64,000 nt of DNA from Flavobacterium tagetis (GTDB lineage Bacteria; Bacteroidota; Bacteroidia; Flavobacteriales; Flavobacteriaceae): positions 930,001-994,000 of the forward strand of contig NZ_JAERSF010000002.1 of NCBI RefSeq assembly GCF_016735615.1, read 5' to 3'. Below the pieces are notes generated by a model. The model was not told the DNA's origin, did not search any database, and saw only the letters and a program-made list of their open reading frames with translations. Shown one piece after another: positions 26,387 to 34,259 of this stretch; the stretch's first letter is position 1; every line of letters starts with the position of its first letter. A program made the position numbers and the translations under genes.

Positions 26387-27409
26387 CTATCCTTTCTTAA
26401 TTAAAGGAATCAATTTTGTCCCAATCAATTCAATAGCATTCATTAACTGTTTGTGTGTCAATCCAGCATTATCCATTTGGAATGTAAAACGGTCTACGCC
26501 TCCAAGCGCTTCGCTATGTCTAATGATTTTCTCCGCTGCTCTTTCTGGACCTCCAACAATAAGAACACCTAAGTCATCAATTAAACCATCAAATTTGCCT
26601 TTGGTTACAGGAGGCCAGCCTCTTTCATATCCTAATTTGGTCCATAATTCGGCGTAACCTGGATAATATTCTTCAATTGCTTTTTCTGTTGAAGTTCCAA
26701 CATATCCAGGCGAATGCAAACCAACTTTTAATTCGTTAGATTTAAAGCCTGCAGCTTTTCCAGCTTCTCTATACAAATCAACTAAAGGTTTAAAACGATG
26801 CGTTTGTCCACCGATAACAGCAACCATTAATGGAAGTCCCAACGAGCCTGCTCTGATAAAAGATTCCGGAGTTCCGCCAACACCAAGCCAAATGGGTAAT
26901 TTTTCTTGTAAAGCTCTTGGGTAAACGGGTAAATTATTTAAAGCAGGACGAAATTTTCCTTCCCAAGAAACAAATTCATTATCTCTAATTTGAAGAAGAA
27001 GTTCAAGTTTTTCTTTAAAAAGAGCATCATAATCTCTCAAATCATATCCAAAAAGCGGATAAGCTTCAATGGCAGATCCTCTCCCTACAACAATTTCAGT
27101 CCTTCCTTTAGAAATCAAATCTAAAGTGGCAAAGCTTTGATAAACTCTCACAGGATCTGCAGCGCTTAAAACAGTCACGGCACTTGTAAGTCGGATATTT
27201 TTTGTTCTTGCCGCCGCCGCACTCAAAATAACAGCTGTAGCAGAATCTAAAAACTCTTTTTTATGATGTTCTCCAATCCCGAAAACATCAAGACCAGCCT
27301 GATCTGCAAATTCAATTCTCTGCAATAGCTGTTCCATGGCATCAACGCTGCTCAGAGTATTGTTGTCGCCATACATTGCCGAAGCAAAACTGTCTATTCC
27401 TATTTCCAT
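26387..27409 (-). CDS. LLM-class flavin-dependent oxidoreductase (luciferase-like)
   Basis: A 340-aa TIM-barrel flavoprotein. Family features are the N-terminal IGIDSFA strand, FADQAGLDVFGIGEHH (the EHH motif), a VLSAADPVRVYQSFATLDLIS block, GRTEIVVGRGSAIEAYPLFG for flavin phosphate binding, and LPIWLGVGGTPESF. These enzymes use FMNH2 and O2, or F420 in other lineages; the substrate is unknown. It lies 69 bp downstream of the DUF1634 gene on the same strand, so it may form a unit with the sulfite-exporter-like gene. That hints at organosulfur chemistry but does not prove it. Confidence 0.9.
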   Translation of the reverse strand: MEIGIDSFASAMYGDNNTLSSVDAMEQLLQRIEFADQAGLDVFGIGEHHKKEFLDSATAVILSAAAARTKNIRLTSAVTVLSAADPVRVYQSFATLDLISKGRTEIVVGRGSAIEAYPLFGYDLRDYDALFKEKLELLLQIRDNEFVSWEGKFRPALNNLPVYPRALQEKLPIWLGVGGTPESFIRAGSLGLPLMVAVIGGQTHRFKPLVDLYREAGKAAGFKSNELKVGLHSPGYVGTSTEKAIEEYYPGYAELWTKLGYERGWPPVTKGKFDGLIDDLGVLIVGGPERAAEKIIRHSEALGGVDRFTFQMDNAGLTHKQLMNAIELIGTKLIPLIKKG

Positions 27410-27478
27410 AAAATAAAGCTAAATTCCAATAATTAAATTCCAAATTCCAAAATCTACAATCTACAGTCTAAAATTTTC

Positions 27479-27886
27479 TTAATGTGAGAAACCAAACGAA
27501 ATACTGATAATTATAATTATGATTACTATCAACGTAATCCCAACGTACAAGTAATCTTTTTCCAATAAAAATGAAAATAACGAAAGCAATACGCGCAAAA
27601 CAGGTGTCATAAATAAGAAAATGATTCCTGTAAATATTAATGATTCACCATTTCCTTGAATTGCACCATTGTAAATTGCCGCAATTACTTCAAATATATT
27701 TCGGTCATTTTCTTTAAAAACAGAATAATCCTCAATCTGATTTCCGTTGTGGATCAAATAAACAATTCCGCCAATAAAGGCTACTGATAACGAAATCCAA
27801 ACTCCATAACGAAGCAAGTTCCCTATGATAGTTTGAAAATCTTTTTCTCCAAATTTTTCTTCCTGTACCATATTAGATTTTTCCAT
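27479..27886 (-). CDS. DUF1634 small membrane protein
   Basis: A 135-aa protein with three or four hydrophobic segments (ISLSVAFIGGIVYLI, SLIFTGIIFLFMTPVLRVLLSLFSFLL, LYVGITLIVIIIIIISI). DUF1634 proteins are commonly encoded next to TSUP (TauE/SafE) transporters. Here the ATG overlaps the 3' end of the TSUP gene by 14 nt, so the two are co-translated and probably work together. The biochemical role of the family is not established to my knowledge. Confidence 0.85.
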   Translation of the reverse strand: MEKSNMVQEEKFGEKDFQTIIGNLLRYGVWISLSVAFIGGIVYLIHNGNQIEDYSVFKENDRNIFEVIAAIYNGAIQGNGESLIFTGIIFLFMTPVLRVLLSLFSFLLEKDYLYVGITLIVIIIIIISISFGFSH

Positions 27887-28709
27887 TTAGTCCGTTATAA
27901 ATCATGTTTATTGCCAGAACAAAAATCAGGCAGGCAAAAAATATTCTCAATTTCTTCGGATTTGTTCGCACTAAGATTTTGGCTCCAGCCATAGCTCCAA
28001 ACAAAACTCCAATTACAACTGGCATACAGATTCCTGGCTCGATATATCCTTTTTGAATATAAATTACAGAACTTGCCATTGCTGTAACGCCCATCATAAA
28101 ATTACTGGTTGTAGTTGAAACTTTAAAAGGAACACGCATAATGTTATCCATCGCGATTACTTTAAAAGCTCCAGAGCCAATTCCGAGAAGACCCGACATC
28201 ATTCCAGCAACTCCCATCATACTGAAACCGCCAATTACATTTTTAGTTCCGTATTTTATGACTTCGCCGTCGTGAGAAGGATAAGTTCCGTCTAATTTTA
28301 GCTTTTTAGCCAGCGGACTAGATTCTAAAACAATATGTTCTTCTTTTTTTCGAAGCGAATTAATGGCAGAGAAAATCAGCGTTAAACCGAACAAAACGGC
28401 GATAAAAGAAGTCGGTGCAATGGTAGAAAGCAATGCTCCGCAAACCGCTCCAATAGTAGTGGCGATTTCGAGAAAAATTCCCATTCGCATGTTGGTGATT
28501 CCTTCTTTTACATAAGCAGCGGCAGAACCAGAAGAAGTGGCGATAACAGAGACTAAAGCAGCTCCAATGGCATAATGAATATCGACACCGAGAATAATCG
28601 TAAGAAGCGGAATAATAATGATACCGCCTCCTAAGCCTGATAATGAACCGATGAAACCTGCTAAAAAAGCCCCCAGAATCATTATAAGCGTAAAGGTAAG
28701 TATTGTCAT
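27873..28709 (-). CDS. TauE/SafE (TSUP) family sulfite/organosulfonate exporter-like permease
   Basis: A 278-aa inner-membrane protein with about eight hydrophobic helices in two repeats. The family pattern GFIGSLSGLGGGIIIIPLL begins the first repeat and MSGLLGIGSGAFKVIAMD begins the second. The Gly-rich re-entrant segments are characteristic. Members export sulfite, sulfoacetate or other small anions. It is the first gene of a TSUP-DUF1634-(LLM) series and diverges from an AraC-type regulator 163 bp away. That regulator could control it. Confidence 0.92.
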   Translation of the reverse strand: MTILTFTLIMILGAFLAGFIGSLSGLGGGIIIIPLLTIILGVDIHYAIGAALVSVIATSSGSAAAYVKEGITNMRMGIFLEIATTIGAVCGALLSTIAPTSFIAVLFGLTLIFSAINSLRKKEEHIVLESSPLAKKLKLDGTYPSHDGEVIKYGTKNVIGGFSMMGVAGMMSGLLGIGSGAFKVIAMDNIMRVPFKVSTTTSNFMMGVTAMASSVIYIQKGYIEPGICMPVVIGVLFGAMAGAKILVRTNPKKLRIFFACLIFVLAINMIYNGLNGKI

Positions 28710-28833
28710 TTAAGATATGTTTTTGTAATTGCTAATTTACGAATACAAATTTGTTCATGAACTTAAATATACCTTAAAAATGTTTTTGGAGTTTAGTCGC
28801 AGTCTCAATCAAAAACGGCTACTAAAAAGTGCT

Positions 28834-28841
28834 TATATTTG
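28834..28841 (+). promoter_or_regulatory. -10-type TATATTTG box of the AraC gene
   Basis: TATATTTG 31 bases before the TTG start. A ten-codon ATG frame (28851-28883) begins just downstream in another frame and overlaps the AraC start; it may be incidental. Confidence 0.4.
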
Positions 28842-28872
28842 AAAAATACAATGATTATCAAAAAGAGCAGTA

Positions 28873-29736
28873 TTGAAGAATAAAATCCTCACTTATTCCT
28901 TAACGCATCATAAGAGTTTGTTTTCTCATGCAGATCAGGAAGAATATTTCTATATCCAGACTAGCAACCATCCTTATGTCAGTGAGCCTTATCGCGCAGA
29001 AAGTTATGCAATTGAGTTTCTAAGAAAAGGAAGCATAATCATGCAGAGTGGACTCGAGAGAAAAGTAGTTCATGCTCCAGCCATTATTACTTTGGGACCA
29101 TCTGTGATTAGGAGTTTTTCTAAAAATGATGATGAAATTTTAATCGATATTATATTCTTTAAACCGCATTTCTTTCTCGAAAATCAGGCAAATGTATTTT
29201 TTCTTGCGCAATATGATTTCTTTGAAAACAGTCATAATCACTTATCTCAGCTTGCAAAAACAGATGAAGATAAGTTTGAACGTATTTTTAATTTGATTAA
29301 AGAAGCGTCAGAAGACAAGTCTAAGCATCAGGCTTCTATTTTAAGGAGTTATCTGTATATTTTGATTTATGAGATTGATGCCATTCAGATAGAAAAAAGC
29401 TCTACAGAAGTACAGAATATTTTATTCGAAAAATTTAAAGAACTTCTTTTTAAAGATTTTTTGAATTTTAGAACGGTTCAGCATTATGCTGATGAATTGA
29501 ATGTAAGTCGAAAATATTTGTCTGAAGTCATTAAAAAGTACAGCGGTAAAACGGCAAGTGACTGGATTAACGAAATTGTAATTTTGGAAGCCAAAGTTTT
29601 ATTGCAGAATAAAAAAATGTCAATCAATCAGATCAGTGATTTGCTGCATTTTTCTGATCAATCTGTTTTTGGACGATTCTTTAAAAATTATGAAGGAATT
29701 TCACCTTTAGAATATCGAAAAAAGCAGAACAATTAA
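28873..29736 (+). CDS. AraC-family transcriptional regulator
   Basis: A 287-aa regulator with an N-terminal cupin-like sensing half (SYAIEFLRKGSIIMQSG) and a C-terminal AraC DNA-binding domain. The first helix-turn-helix is VQHYADELNVSRKYLSEVIKKYSGKTASDWI; the second is MSINQISDLLHFSDQSVFGRFFKNYEGISPLEYRK. The frame has no upstream ATG or GTG: the reading frame closes at a stop ending at 28854. The start is therefore TTG at 28873, with the next ATG about 60 codons in. A TATATTTG -10-type box is centred near 28838. It diverges from the TSUP gene. Confidence 0.9.
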   Translation: MKNKILTYSLTHHKSLFSHADQEEYFYIQTSNHPYVSEPYRAESYAIEFLRKGSIIMQSGLERKVVHAPAIITLGPSVIRSFSKNDDEILIDIIFFKPHFFLENQANVFFLAQYDFFENSHNHLSQLAKTDEDKFERIFNLIKEASEDKSKHQASILRSYLYILIYEIDAIQIEKSSTEVQNILFEKFKELLFKDFLNFRTVQHYADELNVSRKYLSEVIKKYSGKTASDWINEIVILEAKVLLQNKKMSINQISDLLHFSDQSVFGRFFKNYEGISPLEYRKKQNN

Positions 29737-29835
29737 AATCGGTTTTCCGACATTTTGCACAAATTTGAAGCCGTATCGCTCTTTTTTCAGACCTATAATC
29801 GATAGAATTTTGCTCTTTTATTAAAAGGAAAAGAA

Positions 29836-30348
29836 ATGAGTAAAATTGCAAAATTTGTTGTTATAATTAATGATAATGTCTCTTGGATGGAAGACAAGGC
29901 CGTTCGGTTTTATACCAATTTATTTAAGGAAAAAGACTTAGGAGAAAAATATGCAGAACAGTATCTTTCTCAAAAAGAATTGTTTAGAATTCAGAATGAT
30001 TTTTCGATAGAAATTCTCATGGCATATCTTGGCGAAATTCCTCAATCTTATTTAAAACTAGATTCGTCAAGAATATTAAACGAAAATCTAGGAGCGTCAA
30101 AAGCAATTAATCTAAGCGAGATTATTTATTTTGATGAAGAAGATTTAACAGCGCTTATTAAACGAGCAGAAGAAATTGCTTACCAGCGAAAACACGATTT
30201 AATTTGGGTGAAAACTTTTGCCGTAGATACTGCTTTGATCGATATATTACGATCATTAAATTATGAAGAATTTGGTTTAGAAGAAAGCATGGAAGATCAA
30301 TTTCCAAAACGAATTTATTTTCGAAAAAAAACTGAAAAGATTAAATAA
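29836..30348 (+). CDS. GNAT-fold-like protein with degenerate acetyl-CoA motif
   Basis: A 170-aa soluble protein. Its layout follows the GNAT acetyltransferase fold: an N-terminal helix pair, a strand-rich centre (SYLKLDSSR), INLSEIIYFDEED as the strand before the cofactor loop, a long helix (LTALIKRAEEIAYQRKHD), then LIWVKTFAVDTALIDILRSLNYEEFG, which mirrors the final beta-strand/helix/GF of GNATs. The usual R/Q-x-x-G-x-G/A pyrophosphate loop is absent, replaced by FDEED. It may be a catalytically inactive or divergent member. The assignment is by pattern only. Confidence 0.6.
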   Translation: MSKIAKFVVIINDNVSWMEDKAVRFYTNLFKEKDLGEKYAEQYLSQKELFRIQNDFSIEILMAYLGEIPQSYLKLDSSRILNENLGASKAINLSEIIYFDEEDLTALIKRAEEIAYQRKHDLIWVKTFAVDTALIDILRSLNYEEFGLEESMEDQFPKRIYFRKKTEKIK

Positions 30349-30382
30349 AAAACGGGAGCGTCTAATTGCGCTCCCGTTTTTT
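30347..30382. terminator. Bidirectional terminator between GNAT-like and DoxX genes
   Basis: A perfect 14-bp stem AAAAAACGGGAGCG / CGCTCCCGTTTTTT with an 8-base loop. The DoxX stop codon touches its right edge. Confidence 0.9.
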
Positions 30383-30815
30383 ATATTCTATTATCAACCG
30401 CAAAAGATGTTTTACCAATATTCGCCAATAGTAAAGCCGCCGCACAACTTGTCCAAACCGAATAATCTAGAGGTGCTTTTACAGAAACAGAAACCGACAT
30501 GGCAAAAGCAAAAAAGAACATTAAAATAGTAGTTCCTAAGGCTGCAAGTCTAGTTTTGAAACCAAATAATAGTAGAAGACTTAGTAAAACTTCAAAGAAA
30601 GTGGCAATTGCTGCCAGAATTTCTGCTGTTGCTTTGTTAGCAAATGAATTTAGGGTTTGTGTGTAGATAACAAAGTTTTCCCAATTTCCCCAGGCAACTT
30701 GGTGAGATCCCGGTGCGCCCCATACTCCAAATCGGTCTGCTACGGCCGAAAGCATTGTGATTCCTAAAACTATTCTTAAAATTAAACCTGCTTCTAATAT
30801 TGTGATGTTTTTCAT
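30381..30815 (-). CDS. DoxX-family membrane protein
   Basis: 144 aa from ATG 30815; a longer frame to 30878 would overlap the preceding GNAT gene. It has four hydrophobic helices (LEAGLILRIVLGITMLSAVADRFG, AEILAAIATFFEVLLSLLLLFGF, LAALGTTILMFFFAFAMSV, SVWTSCAAALLLANIG). The order of helix one with an Arg, then FEVLLSLLLLFGFKTRLAALG, matches DoxX. It follows the GNAT gene by 7 bp, so the two are co-transcribed. Its stop codon touches the stem of a bidirectional terminator. The function of such stand-alone DoxX proteins is not well defined. Confidence 0.8.
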   Translation of the reverse strand: MKNITILEAGLILRIVLGITMLSAVADRFGVWGAPGSHQVAWGNWENFVIYTQTLNSFANKATAEILAAIATFFEVLLSLLLLFGFKTRLAALGTTILMFFFAFAMSVSVSVKAPLDYSVWTSCAAALLLANIGKTSFAVDNRI

Positions 30816-30822
30816 TCTATAA

Positions 30823-31380
30823 TTAATTTTTGATTTGAAGATGTTCCAGGTTCTTCTTAACCAAAGTTTTGTTTCCAACTACTTTAAAACCAAGCTTTAA
30901 ATACAGTTTTTTAGCACTCGGATTGTCCTCTTCAACGAGCAGACCTAAAACCTCTTTATTTTTATGAACGTATTTATCAATCAAAAATTGCAATAATTGA
31001 GAACCAATTCCTTTTCCCTGATATTTAGGATTCACACCTAAAGAATCAATATAATATTCTCCAGCGCGGGTTTCAAACTCTGGATCAAATTCAGGATTAT
31101 GGTGTTTCCTCACATATTCAACTATAGGATTTCTTAATTTTTCAATATCAGCACCATTATAAATGTTTACCGCGCCAATGATTTCGTTATTTTCCTCGGC
31201 TACAAAACAGTTTTGATACGAATATTGATTATTTTCACTTTCGACGAAATGCTGTAGAAAGTCTTTCGCAGAAGCGTAATCTTCTTTCGCAATAAACTTG
31301 TAGATAATATCTTCCATTGCTAACAATAATATAGGTGCAATATATTTTGAGTCTGATTTTTCGGCTTTTCTTATATTCAT
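30823..31380 (-). CDS. GNAT-family N-acetyltransferase
   Basis: A 185-aa cytoplasmic acetyltransferase. The cofactor loop NPKYQGKGIGSQLLQFL (motif A, QGKGIG) and the closing NPSAKKLYLKLGFKVVG are textbook GNAT. The N-terminus MNIRKAEKSDSKYIAPILLLAMEDI resembles small GNATs of unknown substrate. It heads a two-gene unit with DoxX. A TAAATTTG -10-type box lies 16 nt upstream of the ATG. The target (small molecule or protein) cannot be inferred. Confidence 0.92.
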   Translation of the reverse strand: MNIRKAEKSDSKYIAPILLLAMEDIIYKFIAKEDYASAKDFLQHFVESENNQYSYQNCFVAEENNEIIGAVNIYNGADIEKLRNPIVEYVRKHHNPEFDPEFETRAGEYYIDSLGVNPKYQGKGIGSQLLQFLIDKYVHKNKEVLGLLVEEDNPSAKKLYLKLGFKVVGNKTLVKKNLEHLQIKN

Positions 31381-31417
31381 AGTGTAGTATTTTTAGCAAA
31401 TTTAGTCTTTAAAATTA

Positions 31418-31511
31418 TTTCACGCAGATTTTAAAGGATTTGAGCAGATCCTAGCAAATTTTAAATAAAAAATCTGCAGAATCAGCTATAATCTGTAAAA
31501 TCTGCGTGAAA
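31418..31511. repeat. Inverted repeat of GCAGATTTT type between divergent genes
   Basis: A perfect 16-bp inverted repeat TTTCACGCAGATTTTA (31418-31433) with its complement at 31496-31511 lies between the divergent GNAT and reductase genes. Extra GCAGAT and AATCTGC words lie inside the loop. Unlike the other copies it cannot serve as a terminator for either flanking gene, since both are transcribed away from it. Confidence 0.75.
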
Positions 31512-31584
31512 CAAAAAACACATTGTGCTTAATATATACAAATATACGCTCAAAATATACCAATTAAGAGATTTCAACTCGTGT

Positions 31585-31592
31585 TATATTTG
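31585..31592 (+). promoter_or_regulatory. -10-type TATATTTG box of the Zn-ADH-like gene
   Basis: A clean TATATTTG 31 bases before the ATG. The -33 position has TTA rather than TTG (18-base spacing). Confidence 0.45.
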
Positions 31593-31623
31593 TAGTATAG
31601 TTTTAATTTAAACATTAAAAGAA

Positions 31624-32637
31624 ATGAAAGCAATAGGATTTAAAACATCATTACCTATAGAAAACCCAGATAGTTTTATCGAATTTGAAGCTATAAAACC
31701 AATTCCGGGACCACACGATTTATTAGTTAAAATTGATGCGATTTCGGTAAATCCGGTCGATTTTAAGATTCGCCAGAATAGCGCTAAAGATACTGTTTTA
31801 GAAATTCCAAAAATCATTGGTTGGGATGCTGTCGGAATTGTTCAGGCTGTCGGACAAGATGTTACTTTGTTTGAAATTGGAGATCCTGTATATTATGCAG
31901 GAGATATTACCAAACAAGGAAGCAATGCTGAATATCAGATTATTGACGAAAGAATTGTGGGCCGAAAGCCTAAATCGTTAAGTATCGAAGAAGCTGCTGT
32001 AATTCCGTTAACGGCTTTAACGGCTTGGGAAATTCTATTTGACAGAATCAGAATTACGGCAGATAAAGACAAAGGAAAATCTATTTTAATAATTGGAGGT
32101 GCTGGCGGAGTCGGTTCGATCGCCATTCAATTGGCCAAGAAAATTGCAGGTTTAACCGTTATTGCAACAGCATCGCGCCCTGAAACTATTGAATGGTGCA
32201 AAAAGCAGGGAGCTGATTTTGTGGTAGATCATAAAGATTTGGTTTCATCTGTTCGAGATGCTGGTTTTGAGTATGTTGATTTTATTTTAGACTTTGTAGA
32301 CACCAATGCTTATTGGGATACAATGGTCGAATTAATTAAACCTCAAGGACATATTGCCTCTATTACCGGAAGCAGCGATCCTGTTGCATTAACCAAATTA
32401 AAGAGCAAAAGCGTGTCTTTTTCTTGGGAATTAATGTACACACGATCTATGTATCAAACAGAAGATATGATTGAACAGCATAATATCTTGAATATTGTAG
32501 CAGATTTGTTGGACGATGGCATTCTGAAAACAACTTTAAACATGACACTGAATGGGCTTACAGCTGAAAATCTAAAAAAAGCACATGAACTTTTGGAGTC
32601 AGGCCGAACAATTGGAAAGATTGCCATTAGGTTTTAA
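31624..32637 (+). CDS. Zinc-type alcohol dehydrogenase-like (quinone reductase/MDR) protein
   Basis: A 337-aa medium-chain dehydrogenase/reductase. The GroES-like N-terminal domain (LLVKIDAISVNPVDFKIRQN; IIGWDAVGIVQAVGQDV) is followed by a Rossmann domain with IIGGAGGVGSIAIQLAKK for NADPH. The catalytic zinc Cys and His ligands of true alcohol dehydrogenases are not evident, so an enoyl/quinone reductase activity is more likely. This matches the zinc-binding alcohol dehydrogenase subfamily that lacks structural zinc. A TATATTTG box precedes it. It diverges from the GNAT gene across an inverted-repeat gap. Confidence 0.9.
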   Translation: MKAIGFKTSLPIENPDSFIEFEAIKPIPGPHDLLVKIDAISVNPVDFKIRQNSAKDTVLEIPKIIGWDAVGIVQAVGQDVTLFEIGDPVYYAGDITKQGSNAEYQIIDERIVGRKPKSLSIEEAAVIPLTALTAWEILFDRIRITADKDKGKSILIIGGAGGVGSIAIQLAKKIAGLTVIATASRPETIEWCKKQGADFVVDHKDLVSSVRDAGFEYVDFILDFVDTNAYWDTMVELIKPQGHIASITGSSDPVALTKLKSKSVSFSWELMYTRSMYQTEDMIEQHNILNIVADLLDDGILKTTLNMTLNGLTAENLKKAHELLESGRTIGKIAIRF

Positions 32638-32782
32638 AGCATAAAATCGGCCTTGTGATAGCTTAAAAGGGTTATTTGGAACTGTTTTAAATAATATTGT
32701 TTTTAAATAAGAAAATTTTGTATTTTCGTCGGCTTACAAACCCAATTTGGATATAAATTTTTAACCTAAAACAAAATTATTT

Positions 32783-33169
32783 ATGATTTCAAAAAACACA
32801 GACCTTGGATTATTGCTATTACGTTTAAGTACTGGTGGACTAATGCTTTTTCACGGTGTTTCTAAACTGATTCACGGAATTTCGTTCCTTGTAGAAAACA
32901 TGGGTGCATTTGGATATGCAGTTTACATCGGCGAAGTTTTAGCTCCAATTGCCATTTTATTAGGATTCAGAACTAGAATTGCAGCAGTTCTTTTGGCAAT
33001 AACTTGTGTTGTAGCAGTTGCAACGGCGCATGCTCAGGAGATTTTCTCAATTAGCGAGCACGGCGGTTATGCTTTAGAATTATTAATGTTGTATTTTTTA
33101 GGCGCTCTTGCATTGTTCTTTACTGGAGCGGGGAAATTTGCTGTTTCCAAAAACAATCAGTGGGATTAA
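32783..33169 (+). CDS. DoxX-family membrane protein
   Basis: 128 aa with four hydrophobic segments: LGLLLLRLSTGGLMLFHGVSKLIHG, YAVYIGEVLAPIAILLGF, AAVLLAITCVVAVATAHA and ALELLMLYFLGALALFFTGAG. The opening LRLSTGGLMLFHGVSKL and the GEVLAPIAILLGFRTRIAAVLLA block are the DoxX pattern. It is distinct from the other DoxX at 30381-30815. A single gene, with a TATTTTCG box (one mismatch to the consensus) at 32721-32728 and a Rho-independent terminator just downstream. Confidence 0.9.
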   Translation: MISKNTDLGLLLLRLSTGGLMLFHGVSKLIHGISFLVENMGAFGYAVYIGEVLAPIAILLGFRTRIAAVLLAITCVVAVATAHAQEIFSISEHGGYALELLMLYFLGALALFFTGAGKFAVSKNNQWD

Positions 33170-33194
33170 TTTAAAAGCATTATATAAATTAAAG

Positions 33195-33224
33195 AAGCTC
33201 TAAATTTCGATTTAGAGCTTTTTT
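33195..33224 (+). terminator. Terminator of the second DoxX gene
   Basis: Stem AAGCTCTAAA / TTTAGAGCTT followed by TTTT, 25 bases after the stop. Confidence 0.85.
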
Positions 33225-33305
33225 ATTTGAATCCCTTTCATTTTGAAAATCATCGTATCATTTTGATAAGTTTTGACAAATTAACTAAAACTGACTTTTT
33301 ATTAT

Positions 33306-33560
33306 TTGTTTTATAATGAGTGGTTTATTGCGGGTTGCGTTGCTGTGGCATGCCTTTTGTTTTTATATTGTGGATTATTAAACCAGCCCTTAATTGTAAA
33401 ACACTTAAAGAATATGAAAACAAGTAACAAAAGAAATAAAGAAATCACAAAAACGTATTTTTCAAATAAATCTAGACGAAACAAAGATCGATTCGTCAAC
33501 TTAATGGTATTTACGGTAGTTCTTTTTATCACGGTTATGCTGATTGCTAAAATAGTTTAG
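33306..33560 (+). CDS. Possible small membrane protein, start uncertain
   Basis: An 84-codon open frame beginning with TTG, or a 48-codon version beginning with ATG at 33414. The long version has two hydrophobic helices (WFIAGCVAVACLLFLYCGLL and FVNLMVFTVVLFITVMLIAKIV) separated by a Lys/Arg/Asn-rich polar stretch, a plausible hairpin membrane protein. It ends nine bases before the ATG of the downstream GNAT gene, consistent with an operon. No family is recognised. Translation is not certain, because a TTG start and the lack of a good promoter both weaken the case. Confidence 0.4.
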   Translation: MFYNEWFIAGCVAVACLLFLYCGLLNQPLIVKHLKNMKTSNKRNKEITKTYFSNKSRRNKDRFVNLMVFTVVLFITVMLIAKIV

Positions 33561-33569
33561 TGCCATAGT

Positions 33570-34193
33570 ATGAAAACCATTGAGGATAGGAGAGATACAG
33601 CTGTTTTTTCTTCTGATGAAAAAGTTAGTGAATCGTATGATTTTATTATCGAAGAGGCAACGGCTAGGCATATTTTGCATATAAATGAGATTTGTAAAGA
33701 AACACTATTATCTGCCAAAGCACGCGGAACTGGTATTTCAGGACGACCACCAGAGTTACTCGAGAAAAAGATGAAAGAAGGTGAAGCTATTATTGCGTTT
33801 GCACCAGACGGAAAATGGGCAGGTTTTGCTTTTATATCTTTGTGGGAAAACGGAAAATATGTTTCTAATTCTGGATTAATTGTCGCGCCTGAGTTTAGAC
33901 ATACAGGTTTAGCCAAAAAAATTAAAAGAAAAATCTTTGAACTCTGCCGTAAAAAACATCCAGAAGCGCTTATTTTCAGTCTTACGACAGGTCTTGCCGT
34001 TATGAAAATGAATCACGAACTCGGTTTTGAACCCGTAACTTATTCTGAATTAACGAACGATGAACTTTTTTGGGAAAACTGCAAAAGCTGTATCAATTGT
34101 CCAATATTATTAAGCAAGGAAAGAAAAAACTGTTTGTGTACTGCTATGCTTTATGACCCTAAGAGAAAGAATATTTCAGATTCACTAGAATAA
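33570..34193 (+). CDS. GNAT-family N-acetyltransferase with Cys-rich C-terminal tail
   Basis: 207 aa. The GNAT core shows GLIVAPEFRHTGLAKKIKRK (motif A in slightly altered form) and MKMNHELGFEPVTYSEL. After the core comes a short tail with Cys at 171, 174, 177, 188 and 190 (CKSCINC then CLC), a possible metal site. From memory, this tail resembles the acetyltransferase at the head of Bacteroidota arginine-synthesis clusters, thought to act as a glutamate acetylator. No argG, argC or argD gene is nearby, so this is either a stand-alone paralogue or an unrelated relative. The start is ATG 33570, nine bases after the small upstream frame. Confidence 0.82.
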   Translation: MKTIEDRRDTAVFSSDEKVSESYDFIIEEATARHILHINEICKETLLSAKARGTGISGRPPELLEKKMKEGEAIIAFAPDGKWAGFAFISLWENGKYVSNSGLIVAPEFRHTGLAKKIKRKIFELCRKKHPEALIFSLTTGLAVMKMNHELGFEPVTYSELTNDELFWENCKSCINCPILLSKERKNCLCTAMLYDPKRKNISDSLE

Positions 34194-34216
34194 AGCTGAA
34201 AAATGCTTTTTTATGC

Positions 34217-34224
34217 TATTTTTG
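34217..34224 (+). promoter_or_regulatory. -10-type TATTTTTG box of the second TonB receptor
   Basis: TATTTTTG 35 bases before the ATG at 34260. Only a weak CTG stands at the -33 position. Confidence 0.45.
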
Positions 34225-34259
34225 CGCTCAAATTATTCCAATAAGTTACCAAAATAGCA

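Noticed and set aside
26193..26657. A 154-codon plus-strand frame after the siderophore-type receptor
   Set aside because: It runs through palindromic repeats and antisense into the LLM gene.
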